Below, one piece after another: positions 55,101-64,000 of a stretch of 64,000 nt of DNA; the first letter of the stretch is position 1; every line of letters begins with the position of its first letter. Source of the stretch: Entomortierella parvispora. Its lineage: Eukaryota; Mortierellomycota; Mortierellomycetes; Mortierellales; Mortierellaceae. The translations under genes and the position numbers were made by a program. The notes below the pieces were generated by a model. That model made no database searches. It saw only the letters and a list, made by a program, of their open reading frames with translations, and was not told the DNA's origin. The stretch lies in assembly GCA_963573315.1 (NCBI GenBank), contig OY752147.1, positions 806,001 to 870,000 of the forward strand, written 5' to 3'.

Positions 55101-58100
55101 AAAGGGCAAGAGCGTCGCAGCCGAGATATTCAAGTTTGACTCATTTTATGGCAAGACCTCAGAACAGCTCGAATTCTTGTTGCCTGAGCAGTGCTCTGGC
55201 TTCTTGAACGATTTGGTCAGGTCGCGCGAGGAGTTCATTACCGACTCTAGCTATCTTACAAAACATCTTGGGGAGACCCTGAGCCGTGTTGCAACTGAAT
55301 CCAAGGCGGTTACTTCGACCAAGGACGCCATCGTCTCATTCCTCCTTTCGCATGTCTTAGGACTTCAGCGCACTAGCAGTCGTGTCGCTCTTTTGCAGCT
55401 TTTGGACGGCGTCACCACACCTACCAAACTCAAGATGCTGCTGCCATTGATTGACAACTTGGTCCAAACTTCGTTTGTCGGACAAAATTCTGAGGAGAAC
55501 ACAGAGTTGGCTCGCAGCTTGGTTCGCTGTTTCTCACCCGAGACCACTTCCCTCTTGGAGGGCAAGTCTGGCAAGTACAAGAATGCATTCTTGCAGTTGC
55601 TGAAACTTGATAGTAGCGCTGCGACCAACACTGACAGGGAAGAGTCTAGCTCCTCCTTCCGTCGTTTGGCCCTTACTCAGCTTAACGCCGAGTTCTTTGG
55701 TGGACTCAGTGTTGGACTTCAGCGTGAAGTCTTTGTGGTCTTGATCGACTTGGCCACAAATGCTCCCCAAGACACAGTCCGCGTTGTTAAGCAGGTCCTT
55801 CGCAGCATTCCCGTCAGCAGTGACTTGGCTATTTACGAGTTGGCCACCATCCAGTCCAGCCTTGTACAGGAATCTATGGCTGAGGAAGGCGCGAACTCCA
55901 AGCGCCAGCGCAAGGTTACTGCCGAGGATACCACTGCCCCCAGTGCCACCGCCGAGGCCCTTTATCGCCTGGTCTCTGTTCTCGAGCTCCTCGAGTACAA
56001 GGGGATTACCGATTCTTACAAGCTGGTGACGCCTCTCTTCGAGATGCTCTCTACAATCATGAATTCGGACCTCGAGAGCACCCCTGTTTCGATTGAATAC
56101 GTTAACCAACTTATGCTCTCCAGCCTGACCAGCTTTGTTCGCGAAGCCGAATCTGGAGATGCCACCTCCAAGGTTGACGAGAGCATGCTGCGCGTTGACT
56201 TGGTTGTCAGTTGCATCCGTGTTACTAGCAATCCTCAGACGCATAACCAGGCTCTTTTGCTCATGGCAGCTATCGCCTCATCGTACCCTGAAAAGGTTTT
56301 GCATAACATTATGCCCGTGTTCACCTTCATGGGCGCCAATGTCTTGCGCCAGGACGACAACTACAGTTTCCACGTCATCCAGCAAACTTTGGAAAAGATT
56401 ATCCCTCCACTGGTTGTGGCACACCGTCGCCAGAGTGACGAGACTAAGAGTCTTGTCTTCCAAGTGCGTCCCATCATCAAGGTGTTTGTAGATGCTTTGT
56501 TCCACATTCCCAAACATCGCCGCCTTCGTCTGTTTTCTATCCTTATTTCTACCTTGGGAGAGGACGACTTCTTGTACGCTGTCCTGTGCTTGGTTATCGA
56601 GAAGCTTACCGAGCGTGCTACCAAGGGACATCAAACCGAGGCCGACTCTCTGAACGACTTCGCCTTGGCTCTTTCGAACCAGTTCTCAGCCGTTGTGCAA
56701 ATGAAGTCTCTGATCTCGCTCATGGATGTTATCCTCAACCTTCCCAACGAGAAGGCTGCTGAGGGTGATGTTGACATGGATGAGCATCTTTTTGATCTCA
56801 GGTACGGTATTTTATTGATTAACGTCCATTTCCTCTCTTCTGTCTTCAGTATTGTCCCACTAACGGCATTTTTCTGTCATAATAGTGCCCATAACAACAA
56901 GCAGATCCGCCAGTTTAAGTTGTCTGTCCTTACATTTACCACCAACGTCTTGACATCCAAGTCCTTCTTGTCCAGGATTGTCACGCAAACCAACACCGAG
57001 TCCTCTGCGGAGGCCATTCTTGAGAGATATTATCTCCAGATGGCTGAGCGCTTGTTGTCGCTCGTCGGTTACTTTAGTGGATTTGTCAATGCCCTCGGTA
57101 TCCGCAAGGAGCAGTCGGCCGTCGTTGTCAAGTTCTGGCGCGGAATCGTCAAGGTCACGTACGATGTTCTTGACAGAGTGCACATTCTCTTGTCTTTGCC
57201 TTCGTTCGTCAAGATTATGGTCGCTCTCTTTGACCACAAGGACGTTACTATTCGTCGCAAGGCCATGGGTCTGTTCAACCAAAAGATTTCGAACGTTGCC
57301 GGAAACGCTGCAGCCGTCCCTGCTGTCCATGAAGATATGGTCGTGGCTGTTATTAATGATTTAATCAAGGTCGTCCAAGCTGACCAAGTCGAGGGAGCGA
57401 GCGCGGAGGAGGTTGCCATCAACAAGCAGACTGCCCTTATGTGCATCTCGACAATCGTCCGCCAATTTGGTGCTTCACACGCTACCGAGATTGTCAAGGC
57501 ACTCCCTGTCATTATCGGTTCCAGTGGATTGATGCACTCTAATGAGCAAGTCAAGGCTTCGTGCTTGGTTTGCTTGACCTTCATGTGCCAGGAGCTTGGA
57601 ATCCGCGTGGTTCCCTTCTTGCCCAAGTTCATGCCTGTTGTATTGTCCATTCTGACTGGTACCCTTTCCAGCACCAACAATGCCGCCGCTGTTGCAGCCG
57701 AGGCCGACACCAAGAAATCGAGCCGCTACAACAACTCTGTGCTCCTCCAGCTCGCTGTTGTTAGTCACCTGGAGACTCTCATTAAGGTCTTGCCCCAGTT
57801 CGTCAGTCCATACGTAACCAAGATTCTCGCTGGAACTTTGCACCCTGTTCTGGCTGGCTACGAGGGCAGCGATGCCTCCAAGCTCCAGATCCTGGAAAAG
57901 AACAAGGTGCTGCTCACAGAAATGGCCAACAACATTCAGCCTCGTATTCTCTTGCCCCCCATGCTCGGTTACTACGAGACGGCTGTCAAGGATGGTAAAG
58001 ACTCGCTCTTGGCCCTCTTTGATCTTGTCAGTCAGGCTGTCAACGCCATGCCACGCGATGTCATTGCTATCCATTACAAGCAAATCTTCAAGTTCTTCCT

Positions 58101-58992
58101 GAGCGCCTTCGATTTCCGTCGCGTTCACGGCCACGGGGCGTCCAAGGTTGCCACCGTCGATGTGGTGGAAGATGCCATTATCCAGGCATTCATGCAGTTG
58201 GTTATGAAGTTGAACGAAACCCTGTTCAAACCCTTGTTCCTCAAGTCTCTGGATTGGGCCACAACCGAGCTGCAGGTTGCCAAGGCTTCTTCGCAAGACA
58301 TGCAGGATCGCCTCATCTTTTTCTACAAGCTTATGAACTCACTTCTGGATCACCTCAAGTCGATTGTTGCACCCTACTATGGTTACGTGGTGGACAACGT
58401 TATCGAGGCTCTTACTGGTTACGCTATGAAGCCTAAGGGTTCCTCGTACGAGGATGAGGACAATGAGGCCATCGGCAAGAGACGAGAGATGGACGAGTTG
58501 TGGCCATGGATGATTTCCTCGCTCCAGAAGTGCTTCCTCCACGACAACGATGGTCTTTGGAATGCAGATCGATTCGAAAAGTTGTTGCATCCCTTGGTGA
58601 ACCAACTCTTGGTCACCTTGCCCTCGGAGACAACCACGACCACTTCCAGCGAATGGAAGTCGTATGACAACAGGATGAGCGCCTTCCTGGTCCCTTGTTT
58701 GGGTCAATTGGCTGTCACTCTGTCGAACGATGCTCTCTGGAAGCCCCTCAACTACCAGGTGATGCTTAAGACGCGTGAACAGGATAAGAGAGTCCGCCTC
58801 TCGGCTCTGTTGGTGCTTCAAGAGTTCTACAAGCGTCTCGGCGAAGAGTTCTTGATCTTGCTGCCAGAGACGATCCCCTTCTTGGCTGAGCTGATGGAGG
58901 ACGATGACCATGAGGTCGAGGCCCTGACGCAGCAAGTTATTGCTGACATTGAGGTGTACCTCGGTGGCAGCTTGCAAAAGTACTTTCATTAG
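52130..58992 (+). CDS. UTP10: U3 snoRNP / SSU processome protein Utp10 (HEATR1 homologue)
   Basis: Exons 52130-52378, 52467-52681, 52780-53068, 53161-56801 and 56886-58992 give 2166 residues, matching the family (about 1800-2150). The N-terminus MSSLANQLKRIGTADANKGS, with LLSPYFLLKPSGKALEWLIRR and AILHCILPYHESSLF, is the conserved Utp10 start. The rest is a long array of HEAT helices. The BP28CT region near the C-terminus (SALLVLQEFYKRLGEEFLIL, LPETIPFLAELMEDDDHEVE) closes the protein. Utp10 acts in the nucleolus in early 18S rRNA processing and in t-Utp support of Pol I transcription. The last intron (56802-56885) is 84 nt, a multiple of three without stops, so the frame reads through it; its GTACGG..ATAATAG borders and the better join DLSAHNNKQIRQ show it is an intron. 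Confidence 0.93.
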
Positions 58993-59061
58993 ATAGAACC
59001 ATTATTAAAAATATTCCGTTTTTTTTGCACTACGCATTTTTTTTTTAGAAGGGTGCATGAT

Positions 59062-60272
59062 TTAGATATCTGAAAGTGGTGGGGCTGAAGGACTCTCAAC
59101 CACGGCGGGAACCAGATCAATCACGATGACCAGGAATGTGATAGAGGAGTCCTGGGTCCTAATATTGTAGGTGATAGGCTAGATAGGAAAAAAGATGCAA
59201 GGATGTTTGTGATCAGGACTCGAGTTACTGAATAAGACAAAAAGACAATAGCACGCTTGCTCTGATAAGGGTCATTTCTTGAGTAACCGTACCTGTCCAT
59301 CAAAGTACTTGAAAAGGTCGAGATTGAAACCGGGCAACTTCACCGAGAACTTGGAGCAGTCCAGAAAACTATTGTGAAGGCCCAAACCATACTCGTGATC
59401 CGGACTAAACTTGTGTCGGGTCAAGTTTTTTGTCTTTGCAAAATAGTTTTTACGAGCCCCCGGATCCAACGCTAATTTTTTGATAGTCTTTTGGAGGTTT
59501 TGCTCCTCTTCTTTATCGACTTTTGACGAGGATGTGGAAGTCCCACTTGCAACTGCAGCTTGCAAGGCCAAAGTCACATCCTCAGAGATATGTTCTCCTT
59601 TGTGCGATGGCCAAACAGGGAGGTTTTCAGCGGAGGAAGAGGAAGAGACATGGATAACGTTCATGGAGGCCAGAAGCGGGCTGGTGAAATAAGGCTGGTC
59701 CCCTTGAACATCTATCTGGAGGCCAGGATCCAACGTCTTGAAAAACTTGATGGCGATTGAAGTGAGGGATGGTAACTTGAGAGGTCGATCAAAGGTGGTC
59801 TTTTTTTTTTTTTTTTTTTGCGGTGTTAGGTCATATAAAAAAAAAGTTCAGTTGCCTTGGCTTTACCGAGGATTAACGTCCATCAAGAGCTTGGAAATGA
59901 GTACTTTACCGCAAAGACGACTTGATCTCCTGACCATTCGCGCTTGAACCGTCCTTGGATCTGCAGCGAGTTGATATTGCTATTATCCTTTTTGTCCTTC
60001 TTTTCTTTTGCGTTGCTGACTAGATCTGGGTTGTTGAACCAGGGGCTATCAGGGACGATGGAGAGTCCATCCTGTTGTTGGCCCTGTGTATATCCCTGAA
60101 TCTGGTCCTGACCACGAATCCGAAATAGTACCTGGCCGACGAATTCATTCGACTGGATCGTGACGGGGTGTGCATCATCGTTAATATTCAGGGCTTGAAG
60201 ATTCTTTTTGTCGGGTCCAACTGACACCCTAACTCTGTACTGAGTGGAGTTATGTTCGACAATAGTCGGCAT
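59062..60272 (-). CDS. DUF1769 (UPF0590-type) protein
   Basis: Exons 60272-59910, 59799-59293 and 59178-59062 encode 328 residues. The start MPTIVEHNSTQYRVRVSVGP was chosen because the upstream frame lacks an ATG. Family blocks in order are EFVGQVLFRIRG, LQIQGRFKREWSGDQVVFA, then after the join FDRPLKLPSLTSIAIKFFKT, LDPGLQIDVQGDQPYFTSPL LAS, RKNYFAKTKNLTRHKFSPDH and PGFNLDLFKYFDGQPITYNI. These follow the pattern of fungal DUF1769 proteins. Their function is unknown; the family's lipid-like beta fold is only a suggestion. Intron 1 ends in an A20 run directly before its AG. The gene is divergent from snurportin. Confidence 0.82.
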
Positions 60273-60769
60273 GCCACTTTTGTTTGCGGTTGCTGAAGAG
60301 GAAGGGGAAGAGGAGCAAGGGACGGCAGTCAGCAAAAAAAGAGAGGAGGGGGGGGGGGGGGAACTACAAAAAACAGAAAGAGGAGAGAAAGAGAGAGAGG
60401 GGAATCAACAACAAAAGGAACGAAAAGGAGTCGCAGAACGATATCATGTGTGAAGGCAAACAAAATGGCAAGGATCCGATATGAGCAATGCCACAAGAAA
60501 ACAAGTGAGCGTCTTGTCCCACCGTCATCAAGAGTGCGAGAAGGAAAAGGGGACTTTGGGCATGGTAAAGAGCAGCCCGCTCTCCCAACTGTGACTGCTG
60601 TTCAGTTGCAATCCACGCGTCTCGCCTGCGGTGTGTCCATGGCTCGCCCCAGTTCTCTTTCTCTCACTCTTTTGTTTCTCAATGCATCCATCCATCCATT
60701 CACCCGCAGACACACATCTCATCCATCCAGCAACCATCCTTCCCACCGGACCAGCGGGATAGCTGAATC
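60273..60769. promoter_or_regulatory. Divergent region between DUF1769 gene and snurportin
   Basis: About 500 nt with a G11-12 run (60348-60360), a GAGAAAG tract and a CATC-repeat (60684-60740) close to the snurportin ATG. No coding signal. Confidence 0.45.
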
Positions 60770-62887
60770 ATGCCTGACCATTCTAGGGACCCCAATGAGT
60801 CGAAGCACAGGGACGAAAGCAAAAGCAGCACCTGCAGCAATGGCAACAAGAGCAGCGCAAACGCAGGAACAGGATCTGCCCAGTCAAATGATCCTTCAGC
60901 CTCTCTCCAAACAAGGCAGTCTCTACCTGCATCTACATCGGTCCCCGCCTCGTCTTCATCCTCTGCTGCATTTGCCTTCACGTCCTCCGCTATCGGTTCA
61001 TCCAGGTCATTACTGTCTGTCAGCCATGCAACAGTCGATGCGCTAGGTGATTGGCTTGAATCAGCTTCAGTTCAATCAATCCCCGCTGCTCAGGAACAAC
61101 GACGAAAGGATAGCTACAAGTCCAGCTCATTCATTGCAAAGACTCTGAGGCAATCGCAGGAGGAGAGGCGGAAACAGGCACTAGCAGAACAAGCCAAGGT
61201 AATGCACCCAGTCAACGAACGATCGTTTTTACATCTTTTAATATCATGCTAACTTTCCATTAAAACGGCAGAAACGATATCAATTTTCAAATCATGCACG
61301 GAAGCTGGCTTTATTTGCGAGCGGGCAGGATTCAGGGGCATCCAGTGGATCAGATGTTGATGAAGACGATGACGCGAACGAGGAAGATGCAGATGACGAT
61401 GACGACAACGGAAGTGGGAAGCCACCAGGTACTGCAAAACAAGAGGGCGAGGACGTCCTGGACTTGAAAGGGTCGGTGAAAGGTCATGTCACAGTTATCA
61501 AACCACCCAAGCGGAGGCTGAGTTCTGACTTTGAATCAGAGCTGGTGGAGGGAGCTCGCAGAGACAGGATAGGAGACACGCTCTCGCCAAAGAAACCAAG
61601 GCTACAGAAAACAACCCCGAAAACCGCAAGGAAAAAGAAGGATCGAAACCCGTTTAGGTAAGAGAATCTCACTGCCTTGGACTTGTCACTCGGGCGATCT
61701 ATAAGTTGTATAATGACTAGACTTTGATCTCTGATACAAACAATAGGGACCAACTTATGATACCAGAGCCCATGACCGAAATACCTGCAGATCTCGATAC
61801 CAGCTATTATATTGTTCCCCTACCAATCGGTCACCGGTGCTTCGTCATTTCTGCAGACGGAAAGACCACAGCGCGCCTACCATCAGGCCAGCTCTTGGTC
61901 GGAGCCTTTGAATCTTGCCTACCAGCTGGATCCAGCACGTACCGAGGGAACAGGAGGACAGACTATTGCATACTGGATTGCGTCTACTCTTCGGTCACGA
62001 GAACATTTTGGACCATTGACATCATGTGCTGGAGAGGTCACCCTGTTTATGAGTGCGAGACAGAATTCCGTTTTTGGTGGCTCAGAGGCAAGCTTGCAGA
62101 GATCGAGAGCTTACAGGGCAAGTGGATTATAGGCCAAACCAAGGAATGGGACCAAGAGATGGCCAAGAAGAGACAAAAAAGAACCAGGCAAGCAAAGCGG
62201 AAGCAAGAAAAAGCGGCATCAAATGGAGCAAAGTCTATGGAAACAGGAGATTCTGGATCGATCGCCCAGAACGCAAATGACCAGGAGGAAGGCGACGATA
62301 GGGATGAAGAGGATGCCGCTGAAGGTATGGGCATGGACGAGGACAAAACAGGGCTTCATCAGCAACCAAAAAAATTCTGGCCTGTGGTATTCACACCTCT
62401 TCCATACTTCAATGCGTCGACGAATCTTGTTCGACTTTTGGCGGAATCAATGCACTCCACACCAGCCCCCATGTCTCCAGCAATAAGTTCGTCTGTAGAT
62501 ATGGACTCTCAAACATCAGACCTGGGCACCGACTTGAGTGGTAGCAGCCGAAGGAGAAAGTCGACAAGTATGACTGTCCTGGGAACAATGGGGCTCTCTG
62601 GAGAAATTGCTGCGGCGGCATCCTTGTTTCCGGCACACGACAGTACACAAAAGTTGCGACAAGACACCACGTTGATTTTTGAGAAGGCGGCAGGTCTTGT
62701 GTTTTTCAACAAAAAGACTATGTATGTACTAGGCACAACGCCTTTGTGTGGCTGGGTTGCGATGAATCAAGTCGGCGAGGTCTTCTTTGATGATGAGGGG
62801 GGGATCGGCCCTGCGCCCGGAACCAGCGCAGTTGAAGGACGGGAGGTCGAGATGGAGGACGCTCTGGAAAAAATTCGCCTACAATAA
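60770..62887 (+). CDS. SNUPN: Snurportin-1, m3G-cap snRNP import adaptor
   Basis: Exons 60770-61198, 61272-61657 and 61747-62887 encode 651 residues, longer than animal snurportin (about 360) because of disordered inserts. An importin-beta-binding region lies near residues 110-165 (RRKDSYKSSSFIAKTLRQSQ, then EERRKQALAEQAKKRYQFSN across the first splice join). A Ser/Asp-rich acidic block and a basic KKPRLQKTTPKTARKKKDR segment follow. The m3G-cap-binding domain has IVPLPIGHRCFVISADGKTT, YCILDCVYSSVTRTFWTIDI and MCWRGHPVYECETEFRFWWL, near-identical in pattern to the human domain. VLGTTPLCGWVAMNQVGEVF is the end motif. It carries Sm-class snRNPs into the nucleus with importin-beta. An AATAAA overlaps the stop codon. 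Confidence 0.9.
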
Positions 62888-63043
62888 AAGTCCATCACTC
62901 TGTGGAGGTCATTTCCTTTAAACAGGGTACTAAATCTTTTTTTTTTTTTTTTTTTTCGTTGCCCAAAGCGCCTCTCCTTCTCCTCAGCTCCCTCCTCGCC
63001 CACATTCGCACCCTCACCAGAGGGAAATCCCATCAATCCTTCC

Positions 63044-64000
63044 ATGGACAAGTATCAGGTATGCCAACCGACCGCCGCCTCGATGCCTTTGCTCTCCCAT
63101 TCACCTCGTTCGTCTCTCACTCCTTTTTTTTATGACCCATTCACGCCTGTTGCCACCAGAAAATAGAAAAGCTCGGCGAAGGTAAATCCGACCGACTGGC
63201 ACGGTCTCTTGGGGGCGCCGTGAAATGGAAGGAATCCTGTCATTCAAATGGGCGGCTTTGTTCAAAGACAGACAGACAGACAGAGAGACAGACAGACAGA
63301 CAACTAGACAAACAGACAAACAGGCAGACAACCAGACAGACAACCAGACAGCCAACCAGACAGCCAGACAGACGCATGGGAGACTTCCTCCACGGGATCT
63401 CAGACAAACGCATTCATCTCTGCAAGAGACTTGTATAGTGTCTGTTCAAACAGCGACGCGGCGGTGCCTAACACGCGCATGCACTTGAGGCGACCGTCGA
63501 CATTCCACTTGCCTGGGGAAAAAAGACATTGTGGGGGGGCACATTGGACTTACTCCGTCAACGTGAATCGGCAAAGTTAACTTTCAATGTTTTATCGTAG
63601 GCACTTACGGCATTGTCTACAAGGCACAGAACAGGGAGACAAACGATGTGGTGGCATTAAAGCGAATTCGACTGGACAACGAGGAAGAGGGGGTAAAAAG
63701 GCCAGCTAAGGGAGAAAAGCAGAGGCGAGGAAACGCAACCTAAACTGTGCTCCTGGTTTGCAACGATCTTTGTCGTAGGTACCATGTACAGCCATCCGCG
63801 AGATTTCTCTATTGAAGGAACTCAAGCACCCCAACATTGTTCGGTAGGATTGATACCAGCTGAGGGCTCATAAAAGCAAGGTCGTCTATCCAGCACAGCC
63901 TACTCATTGTCTTTGCTCCCATTTTAGACTATACGATGTGTTGCACACGGAAAAAAAGCTGACATTGGTCTTTGAATATTTGGACTCGGACTTGAAAAAG
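63044..64000 (+). CDS. Cyclin-dependent kinase, CDK5/Pho85 type, 3' truncated by window edge
   Basis: Visible exons: 63044-63058, 63160-63181, 63601-63692, 63779-63843 and 63928 to beyond the end. They encode [20 protein letters not shown], then [17 protein letters not shown] and [20 protein letters not shown], then [17 protein letters not shown]. The glycine loop GEGTYG and the VALK lysine are present. The N-lobe matches CDK5/Pho85 (KAxNRETxxxVALK, EEGVP). The regulatory helix reads PCTAIRE. The first two exons are very short (15 and 22 nt), a pattern seen in conserved eukaryotic CDK genes. Pho85/CDK5 works with Pcl cyclins, one of which is encoded upstream at 33474-35786. Confidence 0.93.
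63269..63375 (+). repeat. (GACA)n-rich microsatellite in CDK intron
   Basis: A run of GACA and ACCA variants (CAGACAGACAGA then AACCAGACAG) inside intron 2 of the CDK gene. Short open frames here are artefacts. Confidence 0.9.

Noticed and set aside
63269-63375. CRISPR-like or regulatory array in the CDK intron
   Set aside because: It is a tetranucleotide microsatellite without spacers; CRISPR arrays are not expected in a fungal nucleus.

Overview
This window looks like nuclear chromosomal DNA of an early-diverging filamentous fungus, most probably Mucoromycota and perhaps the Mortierella group (inference from gene content, not from a search). Genes are short to medium with small GT-AG introns (about 60-420 nt). 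TATA-type promoters and AATAAA signals are visible. The gene set includes a snurportin-1, a mitochondrial Hsp90 (TRAP1), a uricase, a GT17 glycosyltransferase, several ZIP zinc transporters and a CDK5/Pho85 kinase. Simple-sequence tracts (CT, TG, ATTTC, GACA, poly-A/T) are frequent in introns and promoters.

Layout. 1-2662: 3' part of glutamine-dependent NAD+ synthetase. 2.8-4.5 kb: a small repeat-rich island with a fold-back element, a small cysteine-rich secreted ORF, a Pif1-type helicase scrap and a LINE scrap. 4.97-6.8 kb: a mitochondrial SAP-domain protein with a very long charged coiled coil. 8.8-23.2 kb: a transport-rich block with an OPT transporter, a DHA2 MFS transporter, a pterin dehydratase, a His-rich ZIP, a low-complexity protein, a frameshifted ZIP pseudogene, a decayed Myb/SANT-like gene and an intact ZIP. 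23.2-27.6 kb: gene-poor, with one tiny secreted cysteine-rich peptide locus. 27.6-36 kb: uricase, an ER membrane protein, an F-box protein and a Pcl-type cyclin. 35.8-39.6 kb: gene-poor. 39.6-43.7 kb: GT17 enzyme, an acyl-carrier-like protein without the carrier serine, and a pepsin-type protease. 44.2-48.2 kb: a second decayed island with a multiply frameshifted unknown gene and a gypsy retrotransposon remnant. 48.4-64 kb: dense housekeeping genes, namely MsrA, TRAP1, Utp10, a DUF1769 protein, snurportin-1 and the 5' part of a CDK5/Pho85 kinase.

How genes may relate. Two intact ZIP transporters and one broken ZIP lie within 9 kb, near an OPT transporter of the yellow-stripe type, which suggests a metal-uptake neighbourhood. 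TRAP1 and Utp10 are divergent from a 450-nt shared promoter. The DUF1769 gene and snurportin are also divergent. A Pcl-type cyclin and a Pho85/CDK5-type kinase, which are partner families, lie 27 kb apart.

Exon boundaries were placed by eye from GT-AG sites plus reading-frame and family continuity. No complete new multi-gene system was found. The most unusual items are the serine-less ACP-like protein, the tandem CPNYC peptide, the coiled-coil expansion in the SAP protein, and the decayed Myb-like gene with a threefold repeated domain.
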